Below, piece after piece: positions 8,253-16,483 of a DNA stretch of 64,000 bases (the stretch's first letter is position 1; each line of letters opens with the position of its first letter). The position numbers and the translations under genes are program-made. The DNA comes from Streptomyces violascens (lineage in GTDB: Bacteria > Actinomycetota > Actinomycetes > Streptomycetales > Streptomycetaceae): assembly GCF_014649955.1 (NCBI RefSeq), contig NZ_BMUA01000021.1:62001-126000 (forward strand). Reading direction: 5' to 3'. A model generated the notes under the pieces. It made no database searches. It had not been told where the DNA came from and saw only the letters and a program-made list of their open reading frames with translations.

Positions 8253-9028
8253 ACACTTGACGATACCCCGCCCCCCGCCCTGCCAAATAGGGAAGGAAGC
8301 CCACCACCAAGTGGCGCCTCGGCCGCCTCCTGGGCGATGGCCTTCGCCTGCGCCGCGCGAAGGAGGACGCGACGGCGGCCAGGAACCCGACTACCGGCCG
8401 CTCGGGCTGGGCGCGGCAACGAAGTGGGGGCACAGGGGCGCCGACAAGCCTTCAACTGCACGTGCAGGCATGGCTGCCGCCTCGACGTAACCCGCATGGC
8501 GGCGAATCGCCCCCCTGATCCATGCCACCGTCCCGCTTCCCAGCCATGCGCCCGCCCCCGACCCGAACCGGCCTCCGGCATTTCGAGCGATGGATCGCGC
8601 GATCACCGAGCCCCTCCGCCCCATGCCGCGGGCGGCCACCCATGGACCGGTAGAGATTCCTCCCCGGCGCGGTCAAGTTGGCATCGATGTCTTTCAAGAG
8701 AGGGGAAAGCCCCTGCCGATCAATTGACCGTGACACGTCACCCCTGCTTGGCTTCCGGCCAGCGATCGGCGCACCACCCGCCTCACACCGCACCAACGCC
8801 ACATGCCGTGTCAACAGACCACGGTTGGTTCCGCCTTCCCGCCGGAGCAGGTCGGGAGGATTCGCGCCACGTCTACACATCGGTCTGGGGCGCCTCAACA
8901 GGCCTCCCCTGCACCGGTGTTCAGTGCCGAGCACGCATCCCCTCTCCCGCCCAGCAGTGCGCCACCGGCGTCCCGTACGACCACTGGAACACCGCTCCGC
9001 CGTTGCGCCTCGCTGCCCGCAATCAAGT
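8253..9028. other. Long intergenic region, no supported gene
   Basis: This region between the zinc operon and the secreted HE-motif protein shows open frames on both strands, but all are arginine/proline-rich composition artefacts without ribosome-binding sites. It probably holds the promoter of the gene at 9087 and a long 5' leader. I see no repeat or known riboswitch core in it. Confidence 0.4.
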
Positions 9029-9065
9029 AACAGATCGCCCGCCGACCGGCGCCACGCGATCTGTT
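9029..9065 (+). promoter_or_regulatory. 10-bp inverted repeat just before the RBS of the exoprotein gene
   Basis: AACAGATCGC at 9029-9038 pairs perfectly with GCGATCTGTT at 9056-9065 across a 17-base loop. The repeat ends 21 bases before the ATG and immediately ahead of the GGAGAGAGG ribosome-binding site. It could be an mRNA hairpin that protects the 5' end or a DNA operator. A hairpin in the same position precedes the sedolisin-like gene at 39107, which carries the same C-terminal domain. Confidence 0.6.
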
Positions 9066-9086
9066 GGAGAGAGGATCCCCCTACAC

Positions 9087-10973
9087 ATGGGTACCCCCTA
9101 CATACGCGGCACGGCACGAAGAGCCCTGACCGGCCTCGCGTCCCTGTCGCTCGTCACCGGCGCCATGGTCGCCGTCGTCGCACCCCAGGCGAACGCCGCC
9201 CCCGTCCCGGACTCGGCGAAGGGCCACGCGGTCACCAACCCGTACAGCCCCGCCTACCAGCACAACTACCGGCACGGCGTCGTGCCGACCGCGCAGCAGA
9301 ACGCCAAGATGAAGTCCTGGCAGGCCACTCACGCCTCACCCAACGTGGCAACCGGCCCCGAGACGCTGTCCTACGGCGGCGGCATCGACGGCATCGGTGT
9401 CCAGAGCGGACACTCGAAGGTCTACCTGGTCTTCTACGGAACCCAGTGGGGAACGCAGAGCACGGACGGCAACGGGAACGCCAAGTTCTCGGGCGACTCG
9501 GCCGGAGCCGCCGGCGCCGCCCAGCAGATGTTCAAGGGCATCGGCACGGGCAACGAGCTGTGGTCCGCCGACCTCACCCAGTGGTGCGACGGCCCCAACG
9601 TGGCGGCGGGTGCGACAAGTTGCCCCTCGAACGCCAACTTCGTCCCGTACCAGAGCGGCGGCGTCCTGTCCGGCGTGTGGTACGACAACGCGGCCGCGTC
9701 GCCCAGCGCCGCCTCCGGGCACCAGCTCGGCCAGGAGGCCGTCAACGCCGCCGCCCACTTCGGCAACACCACGGCCGCGTCGAACCGCGACGCCTACTAC
9801 GTGATCCTGTCGCCGCACGGCACCAACCCGGACAGCTACCAGGGCCAGTACTGCGCCTGGCACGACTACAACGGTGACAGCACCCTGACCGGCGGCGCGG
9901 TGAACTCGCCCTACGGCGACGTTGCGTTCAGCAACCAGCCGTACAACATCGACTCGGGCTCCGGCTGTGGCGTCGGCTTCGTCAACTCGCCCGGAACCCT
10001 CGACGGCTGGACCATGACGCTCGGCCACGAGTGGCACGAGATGATGTCGGACCAGAACCCGGCCGGCGGCTGGACCAACCACACCGGCAGTTCCTACGAC
10101 GGCCAGGAGAACTCCGACGAGTGCGCCTGGCTCACCCCCGGAACCGCGGGTGGAGCGGCCAACGTCACCATGGGCACCGGCACCTTCGCCGAGCAGGCCA
10201 GCTGGTCCAACGACACCAACGCCTGCGCCATCTCGCACCCGATCGTCGGCGGCGGATCGACCGGCAACACCGTGACGGTCACCAACCCGGGCGCCCAGAA
10301 CACCACGGTCAACACCGCCGTTTCGCTGAAGGTCAGCGCCTCCGACTCGGCGAGCGGACAGACCCTGACCTACTCGGCCACCGGCCTGCCCGCCGGCCTG
10401 TCGATCGACTCCTCCACCGGACTGATCAGCGGCACGGTCACCACCGTCGGCACCTCGTCGGTGAGCGTGACGGCCAAGGACTCCACCGGCGCCTCGGGCA
10501 GCACGTCGTTCGGCTGGACCGTCTCCGCCGCCGGCACCGGGGGCGTCACCAACGGCGGCTTCGAGACCGGCAGCCTGTCCGGCTGGACCGCCAGCGGCAG
10601 CGCCACGGCCAGCAGCGCGGCAGCTCACAGCGGCAGCTACGGAGCGATGATCGGCTCGGCAGACCCCACCAACACGTCCTCGATCGCCCAGACCTTCACG
10701 GCGCCCAGCGGCACTTCCAAGGTCTCCTTCTCGTACAACGTCACCTGCCCCGACACCGTGACGTACGACTGGGCGACGGCGACCCTCAAGGACAACACCA
10801 CGGGTACGACCACCACCGTGCTCGCCAAGACCTGCACCCAGGGCGCGGGCTGGAAGCAGGCTTCCGGGTCCCTGACCGCGGGCCACAGCTACACGCTCAC
10901 CCTCACCAGCAAGGACGACAACTACGCCGGTGACGCCACCTACACCTACTACGACGACGTGACCGTCTCCTGA
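9087..10973 (+). CDS. Secreted HE-motif (putative metalloprotease) protein with Ig-like and C-terminal beta domain
   Basis: A 628-residue exported protein. Residues 1-37 form a signal peptide ending ANA. The catalytic-like region carries TLGHEWHEMMSD (His314), a variant of the HE(Y/F/W)xExxxD motif seen in putative secreted metalloendopeptidases; it is not a strict HExxH zincin. Around 395-490 is a putative Ig-like (He_PIG-type) domain with GLPAGLSIDSSTGLISGT. The last 130 residues, from NGGFETGSLSGWTASG, form a carbohydrate-binding-like beta module almost identical to the end of the sedolisin-like protein at 37404. The ATG is preceded by GGAGAGAGG. It sits between two halves of the zinc locus and is followed by a hairpin terminator. 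Protease activity is inferred, not shown. Confidence 0.82.
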   Translation: MGTPYIRGTARRALTGLASLSLVTGAMVAVVAPQANAAPVPDSAKGHAVTNPYSPAYQHNYRHGVVPTAQQNAKMKSWQATHASPNVATGPETLSYGGGIDGIGVQSGHSKVYLVFYGTQWGTQSTDGNGNAKFSGDSAGAAGAAQQMFKGIGTGNELWSADLTQWCDGPNVAAGATSCPSNANFVPYQSGGVLSGVWYDNAAASPSAASGHQLGQEAVNAAAHFGNTTAASNRDAYYVILSPHGTNPDSYQGQYCAWHDYNGDSTLTGGAVNSPYGDVAFSNQPYNIDSGSGCGVGFVNSPGTLDGWTMTLGHEWHEMMSDQNPAGGWTNHTGSSYDGQENSDECAWLTPGTAGGAANVTMGTGTFAEQASWSNDTNACAISHPIVGGGSTGNTVTVTNPGAQNTTVNTAVSLKVSASDSASGQTLTYSATGLPAGLSIDSSTGLISGTVTTVGTSSVSVTAKDSTGASGSTSFGWTVSAAGTGGVTNGGFETGSLSGWTASGSATASSAAAHSGSYGAMIGSADPTNTSSIAQTFTAPSGTSKVSFSYNVTCPDTVTYDWATATLKDNTTGTTTTVLAKTCTQGAGWKQASGSLTAGHSYTLTLTSKDDNYAGDATYTYYDDVTVS

Positions 10974-10986
10974 CGCGTCACGACCG

Positions 10987-11014
10987 CGGGGGCGAGCCGG
11001 ACGGCTCGTCCCCG
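10987..11014 (+). terminator. Hairpin terminator after the HE-motif exoprotein
   Basis: CGGGGGCGAGCCG pairs with CGGCTCGTCCCCG across a two-base loop with one G-U pair, 13 bases after the stop. There is no U-tract, as is common for Streptomyces terminators. Confidence 0.6.
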
Positions 11015-11055
11015 CACCCCTCGTATCAACCAGGGGCACGCCCGTTGGAGACTGC

Positions 11056-11553
11056 ATGACTCCTCGACCGCGTCAGCGCCGCGGCGCACACATCGGCTGG
11101 GCAGCGCTCACCGTTGCTCTGGCATTCGATGCGGTCAACGGCTGTTCGTCACCGGGCAGTTCACCACTACCGCCGCGGACGCCGGGTGCCGCATCCATTC
11201 CGGTCCCGGGACCATCCGCCTCCGCGCCGGCCCCGACGATCGCCCTCGACGAGCACGCCGCAGGCAAGGTCATCAAGGTGAGGGTGGGCACGAGGGTCCT
11301 GATCCGGTTGCGCAGCACCTACTGGTCCGCCCCCACCAGCTCCAACCCCCAGACCCTGGCCCCTGTCGGCAACAGCGGCAGCACGCCCACAGGGACCTGC
11401 GAGCCGGGCGCGGGCTGCGGCATCGCCGCCGCCGACTTCACCGCCCGCCGGACCGGCACTGCGCAGGTCCTGGCCCACCGCAACTCCTGTGGTGAAGCGA
11501 TGCGTTGCGGGCCGGGCCAGGGCAACTACGCCGTGACGGTCGACATCATCTGA
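11056..11553 (+). CDS. Small secreted lipoprotein, function unknown
   Basis: A 165-residue protein with a positively charged head (MTPRPRQRRG), a hydrophobic core and a lipobox-like VNGC, followed by a Ser/Pro/Ala linker. The C-terminal beta-rich part contains VGTRVLIRLRSTYW, GIAAADFTARRTGTAQV and GNYAVTVDI. That strand pattern recalls the chagasin/I42 inhibitor fold, but key loops are not clearly present, so this is only a structural guess. A nearby gene encodes a putative secreted protease, which would suit an inhibitor. Its stop overlaps the stop of the convergent remnant at 11546. Confidence 0.6.
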   Translation: MTPRPRQRRGAHIGWAALTVALAFDAVNGCSSPGSSPLPPRTPGAASIPVPGPSASAPAPTIALDEHAAGKVIKVRVGTRVLIRLRSTYWSAPTSSNPQTLAPVGNSGSTPTGTCEPGAGCGIAAADFTARRTGTAQVLAHRNSCGEAMRCGPGQGNYAVTVDII

Positions 11554-12092
11554 CGCGGGTCCGGTCAGGGTGTGCGGTGTCCCGATAGGGGTTCTTGGGC
11601 TGCGGAATGCGGTTGAGCCCGGTGGCATCGAGAGCCGGGGCCTTCGCGTCGGGCCGCCACGTCCCGGTGACGGTGACGGTGACCCAGGCGTCGCCCGGCG
11701 GGGCGGCGATCCCGTGGACCTCCACCTTCACCACCCGGGCATCCGCCGCAGAGCAGCTGACGATCACGGTGTACGAGCCGAGGGCGGGCGGGACGAACAG
11801 CAGCATGAGCGCGGGCAGTCCGAGCAGCCAGGCCGTCTTGGGACCGGCCGAGGAGTGGGTGCGCCCGCGGTCCGTCGCCTCCGGGCCATCAGGGTGGCGT
11901 ACGCGGAAGAGCGCCATGAAGCCGACCATCACGAAGGCGAGCCGGGCCGTCGCGGAGAACCCTGACAAGGACGCTGCCACGAAGGCGTCCGCCTCCGAGG
12001 AGATTCGACAGAACCACCGCGAGTACGCCGAGCAGCAGCACCGACAGTCGCGGTGAGCCGGCGAAGGCCTCCAGTACCGATGGCGGGACCAC
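11546..12092 (-). pseudogene. Fused remnant of a Zur-linked permease and TIGR03943-like protein
   Basis: Reading leftward, one frame gives VPPSVLEAFAGSPRLSVLL, the start of the last part of a YcgR-type permease. After a frameshift the next frame gives AASLSGFSATARLAF, the following permease segment. It then jumps without a stop into SAGPKTAWLLGLPALMLLFV and DAWVTVTVTGTWRPDAKAP, which belong to the companion TIGR03943/DUF1980 (YcgQ-like) protein. Permease and companion genes of this kind are often neighbours and Zn-regulated. Here a deletion joins them, so neither is functional. The remnant starts four bases from the Zur-like box at 12096. The family identification is from remembered motifs and is moderately certain. 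Confidence 0.6.
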
Positions 12093-12095
12093 AGA

Positions 12096-12110
12096 TGTTA
12101 ATGGTTTTCA
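12096..12110. promoter_or_regulatory. Zur box upstream of rpmF
   Basis: TGTTAATGGTTTTCA fits the actinobacterial Zur consensus well. A second, weaker overlapping match, TGGTTTTCATTTTCA, begins six bases later. The site ends 49 bases before the rpmF start and would overlap its promoter, so Zn-loaded Zur should repress rpmF and the GTPase gene. Confidence 0.75.
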
Positions 12111-12159
12111 TTTTCATGTACGCTGACGTCCTCACCACGACGACGGAGGTCCCTTATCC

Positions 12160-12330
12160 ATGGCCGTTCCCAAGCGGAAGATGTCCCGCTCCAACACCCG
12201 TCACCGCCGCGCCCAGTGGAAGGCGAGCACGCCCCAGCTGGTTCCGGTCACCGTCGACGGGACCGTCCACCAGGTGCCACAGCGGCTCGTGAAGGCGTAC
12301 GAGCGCGGGCTGCTGCGACCAGAGGGCTGA
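12160..12330 (+). CDS. rpmF: Ribosomal protein L32, zinc-independent paralog
   Basis: A 56-residue L32 protein starting MAVPKRKMSRSNTRHRRAQW. The second half, PQLVPVTVDGTVHQVPQRLV, contains no cysteine at all, whereas the zinc-binding form of L32 carries two CxxC pairs there. In actinobacteria such C-minus paralogs replace the Zn-containing ribosomal proteins when zinc is scarce and release a large pool of Zn. The ATG follows ACGGAGGTCCCTTATCC, a good ribosome-binding site. It is directly preceded by a Zur-like box and followed, five bases after its stop, by the COG0523 GTPase gene, making a two-gene zinc-starvation unit. Confidence 0.95.
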   Translation: MAVPKRKMSRSNTRHRRAQWKASTPQLVPVTVDGTVHQVPQRLVKAYERGLLRPEG

Positions 12331-12335
12331 CCGCG

Positions 12336-13508
12336 ATGACGACCAGCACGACCGTCGGCCAGCGGCTCCCCGTGACGGTCCTCTCCGGGTTCCTCGGAGC
12401 GGGCAAGACGACCCTGCTCAACCATGTCCTGGGCAACCGGGAAGGCCTGCGCGTCGCCGTGATCGTCAACGACATGAGCGAGGTCAACATCGACGCGGCC
12501 CTGGTGCGCGGTGGTGCGGCGGCGCTGTCGCGCACCGAGGAGCGGCTGGTCGAGATGACCAACGGCTGCATCTGCTGCACCCTGCGCGACGACCTCCTGG
12601 AGGAGGTGGACCGACTGGCCCGCGAGGGTCGCTTCGACTACCTCCTCATCGAGTCGAGCGGGATCTCGGAGCCGATGCCCGTCGCCGCCACGTTCGCGTT
12701 CCCCCGCGACGACGGTGCCACGCTCGGCGACCTGGCCCGGCTCGACACGATGGTCACGGTCGTGGACGCGGCGAACTTCCTGCCCGAACTCGCGGGCGGC
12801 GACGGCCTCGTGGAGCGCGGACTCGACCAGTACGAAAACGACGAGCGAACCGTCAGCGATCTCCTCATGGACCAGATCGAGTTCGCCGACGTCATCGTCC
12901 TCAACAAGCTCGACCTGGTCGCGCAGAACGAGGCCGACCGACTGAGGGCGACGCTCACCCGGCTCAACCCCGCCGCCCGCGTCATCACCGCCGAGCACGG
13001 CCGGGTAGCCCCCTCGGACCTCCTCGGCACCGGCCTCTTCGACCTGGAGCGCGCGCAGCAGGCGCCGGGCTGGGTCATGGAACTCAACGGCGACCACGTT
13101 CCCGAGACCGAGGAGTACGGCATCTCCTCGACCGTCTACCGAGCCGACCGGGCCTTTCACCCGGGACGACTGTGGGAGTTCGTCACCGAGAACCTCGACA
13201 GCGGCGCCTACGGCCGCATCCTGCGCTCCAAGGGCTTCTTCTGGCTCGCGGGCCGCGACCGGGTGACCGGACTGTGGTCACAGGCCGGCGCCGTCGCCCG
13301 GTTCGAACCGTCCGGCATGCGTGAATGCGGCGGGCAGGCCCAGGAGTTGGTCTTCATCGGGACGGGGCTGAACTCCGACGCACTGCACCGCGCCCTGGAC
13401 GCCTGCCTCGTACACCCGGATGAGTCGGCACCACAGCACGACCCGTTCCCCACCTGGGACGTCCACGGCACGGACGACACCTGTGAGCACGAGCGCATGC
13501 CGGGTTGA
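12336..13508 (+). CDS. COG0523 GTPase, putative zinc metallochaperone
   Basis: A 390-residue CobW/YjiA-family P-loop GTPase. The Walker A is GFLGAGKTTLLN near residue 18, the metal-binding CxCC is NGCICC at Cys78/80/81, and LNKLDLV is the guanine-specificity motif. The C-terminal CobW domain begins around residue 255. Family members deliver Zn or other metals to target enzymes. The position behind a Zur-like box and a Zn-free L32 makes zinc the likely metal. The ATG at 12336 lies five bases beyond the rpmF stop; the longer open frame upstream is rpmF in another frame. A histidine-rich loop, common in some members, is absent. Confidence 0.93.
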   Translation: MTTSTTVGQRLPVTVLSGFLGAGKTTLLNHVLGNREGLRVAVIVNDMSEVNIDAALVRGGAAALSRTEERLVEMTNGCICCTLRDDLLEEVDRLAREGRFDYLLIESSGISEPMPVAATFAFPRDDGATLGDLARLDTMVTVVDAANFLPELAGGDGLVERGLDQYENDERTVSDLLMDQIEFADVIVLNKLDLVAQNEADRLRATLTRLNPAARVITAEHGRVAPSDLLGTGLFDLERAQQAPGWVMELNGDHVPETEEYGISSTVYRADRAFHPGRLWEFVTENLDSGAYGRILRSKGFFWLAGRDRVTGLWSQAGAVARFEPSGMRECGGQAQELVFIGTGLNSDALHRALDACLVHPDESAPQHDPFPTWDVHGTDDTCEHERMPG

Positions 13509-13627
13509 GCCCTGCAAACTCCGTTGGGTGCGGTTCCTCCGCAGGGAAGGCATCGAGTCGGGAGGACGCTGATCGGGGTGTGCTCGGGCCTTCCGGTCTC
13601 TACCGTGGCGTGGAGGAGGGGTGCCGG

Positions 13628-13770
13628 ATGGGTTCGTTGTTCGATGAGTTGGAGGCCCCGGGAGGCGGCTGCCCGAGGACGGGTGGAGGGTCTGGAGGTG
13701 GTGCGGGGCTCGTTCGACCAGGCCCAGCAGGCGGTCGAGCTCCCCAAGGCTCAAGCCTGGCCACACGAGC
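13628..13770 (+). pseudogene. Remnant of a short coiled-coil protein
   Basis: MGSLFDELEA continues, after a +1 shift in a run of C, as REAAARGRVEGLEVV and DQAQQAVELPKA. Short proteins starting this way, with a Glu/Arg/Leu coiled coil, occur next to transposable elements in Streptomyces. Here the frame is broken and the C-terminus missing. Identification is tentative. Confidence 0.3.
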
Positions 13771-13773
13771 CCA

Positions 13774-14223
13774 TCAAACACAGATCCAACAGTAGAGGCG
13801 GTGTCCGCGTTCAACAGCCCGGCTCGCGAGATCGGCGACCCGGTTGAGGAACTCGGCAAGGCCGTCCGGATCCGGCGGTGCGGGAAACACATCCGATACT
13901 GCCCACTCCTGGGCAACACCGGCCAGTGAACCGCGATCAGCGACAGCGAGCGCATCACGCAGGGCATCCGTCAGCGTCAGACACAGCAACTCTCCCTCGT
14001 CGACGACCGCGAGCAGGTGCCCATGCCGCGGGTCAGCCTGGATGGTCTCCGCCGACCGACCAGTCAAGATCACCTCTGCTGGCAGCAAGTCGGTGGTCGG
14101 ATCCGCAGCATTGACATCAAACCCGTCATAGCCCGTCGCAGTTGGTTCGTCGTCATCACGCACCACGGCCCGGACCGCGTCGTCATCGTCAGCAGCAGCG
14201 AAATAGCCATAGATAACTCCCAT
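13774..14223 (-). CDS. Conserved hypothetical protein
   Basis: A 149-residue acidic, probably cytosolic protein with no signal peptide or membrane segment. It begins MGVIYGYFAAADDDDAVRAV and ends RLYCWICV. The start at 14223 was preferred over the upstream ATG because MGVI.GYFAA is the conserved beginning of what I recall as a family of uncharacterised actinobacterial proteins. It has segments such as LPAEVILTGRSAETI, LLAVVDEGELLCLTLTDALRDALA and AEFLNRVADLA, which look like a small alpha/beta domain. It stands alone between the GTPase gene and the flavin monooxygenase. I cannot assign a function. Confidence 0.65.
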   Translation of the reverse strand: MGVIYGYFAAADDDDAVRAVVRDDDEPTATGYDGFDVNAADPTTDLLPAEVILTGRSAETIQADPRHGHLLAVVDEGELLCLTLTDALRDALAVADRGSLAGVAQEWAVSDVFPAPPDPDGLAEFLNRVADLASRAVERGHRLYCWICV

Positions 14224-14328
14224 ACGGCGATCTTCGCACCCACCACTGACAACCACTCTTGATCAGTCCTTCACTTCAGAAGAACCGCACCCATCTCAGA
14301 TGTGCTTCATAAGGCTCGCCGAGCAGCT

Positions 14329-15801
14329 TCAGCGGCACAGGGTACGCAGGGCCGTGAGGCAGTCGGCGGCCCGGCGCTGCGGGTCGGTGTCGGTGCCGGC
14401 CCAGGCGATCCGGGCGTCCGGACGGATCAGGACGGCGGTGACGTCCCGCCAGATCGCGTGCGCCGCCTCAGTGTTGACCGTCACTGCCCGCTGCTCCACG
14501 CCATCGGCGAGGCACGGTGTCCGTGTCCCTCCGAGGTCCAGCAGCAGTGGTCGGCCGTGGTGCATCAATGGGTGGGCGGTGGGTGCGTCGGCTGCGTCGA
14601 GGGCGAGGCCGGCCAGTCGGGTGCCGTTCAGCGGGTGGGCGCCGGGTGTGGTGTCGGCTGAGACCGGGTCGTCGAAGCCGGCGATCCGGCGGGCCCACTG
14701 GCGGTTGGTCTGCGGTTCGGCGAGCGCGGCGGACCAGACCTCGCGCAGGGCGATCTGCTCCGGGCTCGCCGCGGCGAACAGGGCGAGCTGCGCGCGGGTG
14801 TTGTCGATGACGGCGCGGGCGGCCGGCCGGCGCTCCGTGTCGTAGCTGTCGAGCAGCCCGTCGGGCGCCCGGTCCTGGAGGGTGGCGGCCAGCTTCCAGC
14901 CCAGGTTGGTGGCGTCCTGGATGCCGAGGTTCATGCCCTGCCCACCGGCCGGGAAGAACATGTGCGCCGCGTCCCCGGCCACCAGCACCCGTCCGGCCCG
15001 GTACCGCGCGGCCTGGCGGGTGGCGTTGCCGTAGCGCGACAGCCACCGGGGGTTGCGGATGCCGAGGTCCCGTCCCAGCAGCGTGCGGGTCTGCTCACGC
15101 ACCTCCTCCAGGGTCAGCGGTTCTCCGGTCCCGCGGTGCATGGTGGCCGTGGAGAGTCCCGCCAGCCGGTGGACGCCGTCGCCGATCGGGGCCGCCAGGA
15201 ACGAACCGGCCGGCCCGGTGGCAGCGAGCGGCGCGGTAAGCGGATCGTCGAGTTCTATGTCGGCGAGCCACCCGGTCAGCGTGGTGTCCTGGCCGGGGAA
15301 GTCGATGCCTGCGGCCTGTCGTACCGCGCTGCGGGTGCCGTCGCAGCCCACCACCCAGCGGGCCCGCACCGTCCGGTGGGTGCCGCCGGCCCGGATCACC
15401 ACCTCCACGGCGTCCGGACTTTGGGTGAGCGAGACGACCTCCTGCCCGCGCAGCACCTGGGCGCCCACGGCGACCGCGTGCTCTTCCAGGAGTTGCTCGG
15501 TGACGGACTGGCCGAGCGCCAGCATGAAGGGGTGGACCGCCCCGACGGTGGAGAAGTCCAGCCGGGTGGTCGCCGCCCCGAAGTGGCCGGTCGGCACCGG
15601 GGTGCCGCGTTCGATGAACCGCTGCGCGAGGCCGCGGGTGGCGAAGGTGTCCAGCGTGCCGGCCTGCATGCCGACAGCGCGCGACCGTCCGTCCGGCGCC
15701 GCCCGGCGTTCCACGACAGCCACCTCCACCCCGTGCAGGCGCAGCTCCGCGGCGAGCCAGAGCCCCACCGGGCCGGCCCCGGCGATGAGCACGTCGAGCA
15801 T
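14329..15801 (-). CDS. FAD-dependent aromatic monooxygenase (Rox/PheA-type)
   Basis: A 490-residue class A flavoprotein hydroxylase. The FAD-binding GxGxxG is IAGAGPVGLWLAAELR at the N-terminus, the second FAD motif is GCDGTRSAVRQAAG, and GDAAHMFFPAGGQGMNLGIQ is the conserved GD motif that binds the flavin ribityl. A thioredoxin-like C-terminal domain follows, as in rifampicin monooxygenase and tetracycline-modifying relatives. The enzyme would use NAD(P)H and O2 to hydroxylate an aromatic substrate in the cytosol. It lies downstream of the small gene at 16105 and the divergent MarR regulator, a common arrangement for xenobiotic or antibiotic modification; the substrate is unknown. Confidence 0.9.
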   Translation of the reverse strand: MLDVLIAGAGPVGLWLAAELRLHGVEVAVVERRAAPDGRSRAVGMQAGTLDTFATRGLAQRFIERGTPVPTGHFGAATTRLDFSTVGAVHPFMLALGQSVTEQLLEEHAVAVGAQVLRGQEVVSLTQSPDAVEVVIRAGGTHRTVRARWVVGCDGTRSAVRQAAGIDFPGQDTTLTGWLADIELDDPLTAPLAATGPAGSFLAAPIGDGVHRLAGLSTATMHRGTGEPLTLEEVREQTRTLLGRDLGIRNPRWLSRYGNATRQAARYRAGRVLVAGDAAHMFFPAGGQGMNLGIQDATNLGWKLAATLQDRAPDGLLDSYDTERRPAARAVIDNTRAQLALFAAASPEQIALREVWSAALAEPQTNRQWARRIAGFDDPVSADTTPGAHPLNGTRLAGLALDAADAPTAHPLMHHGRPLLLDLGGTRTPCLADGVEQRAVTVNTEAAHAIWRDVTAVLIRPDARIAWAGTDTDPQRRAADCLTALRTLCR

Positions 15802-16104
15802 GGCAACCACTTCCTCTCACTCGTGTCCCATTGCGTTTCAACGCTCCCCGCTTCGAGTGCCGTCGGATGAGACGGACGTCGACGCACCATGGAGCAACGG
15901 GGAGTTCGGGCATCGCCCGGTTTCTTCATGCCTCGACAAACCGAGCCGCCGGTGGCCCCTCCAGGGCGAGGCAGGGCAGTCCCGGAGGGGGCGCTAAATG
16001 ACCTGATCGTCACCGACCGGCGCACCGCTCGACGATTCGACGCCCGACGGTGCGCAGTGTTCGCTTCCCCGGGCGCCGGACGGCCGTCGGCCGCACGTGC
16101 CGCG

Positions 16105-16395
16105 TTACGCGGCCTCGGCGAGGATCCGCTCCACTGCCGGGGAGTGAGGCCGGAAGACGTCGTTGAGGCCGATGGCACGCAGGGCGGGAGCGAGTTCCCT
16201 CATCTGCGCGACGAGGGCTGCGTACTCGGGAGTGCCCTCGGTGAGCTCGTCCAGTCGTAGGGCGTTGGCGACGAATGCGGCCACCGACCCCTTGCGGACG
16301 GTCATCCCGTTGATCGCGGTCGAGTCGACGCCCTCGGGCAGGACATCTTCCGGGCGCACGGCGGGCTGGTGCTGGTGCGAAGACGAATGCGACAT
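16105..16395 (-). CDS. Small hypothetical protein divergent from MarR
   Basis: A 96-residue soluble protein. It has a Ser/His-rich start (MSHSSSHQHQPAVRPEDV) and a helical body, GSVAAFVANALRLDELTEG and YAALVAQMRELAPALRAI. There are no membrane segments, cysteines or signal. The ATG at 16395 has a GGGACTG weak ribosome-binding site; the frame extends further only through the operator region. It is transcribed away from the MarR gene across two palindromic sites, so it is probably the direct target of that repressor. Function is not recognised. Confidence 0.6.
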   Translation of the reverse strand: MSHSSSHQHQPAVRPEDVLPEGVDSTAINGMTVRKGSVAAFVANALRLDELTEGTPEYAALVAQMRELAPALRAIGLNDVFRPHSPAVERILAEAA

Positions 16396-16420
16396 GACAG
16401 TCCCTTGCGTGCTTGATGTA

Positions 16421-16471
16421 CGTGCTTTCTGCACGCAGATTACGATAGCAAGACTCCGTGCTTTTTGCACG
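16421..16471. promoter_or_regulatory. Paired palindromic operators between the MarR gene and its divergent target
   Basis: CGTGCTTTCTGCACG (16421-16435) and CGTGCTTTTTGCACG (16457-16471) are two near-identical inverted repeats with 5-bp arms, centres 36 bases apart. The second ends 12 bases before the MarR GTG start. Two MarR dimers binding here could repress both directions. Confidence 0.75.
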
Positions 16472-16483
16472 TATCATCGAGGG

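Noticed and set aside
6211..8433. A 740-codon open frame covering the ATPase gene and the binding-protein gene
   Set aside because: Only the last 304 codons are an ABC ATPase; the first part is a shadow of the binding-protein gene and arginine-rich. The GTG overlapping the upstream stop is the proper start.
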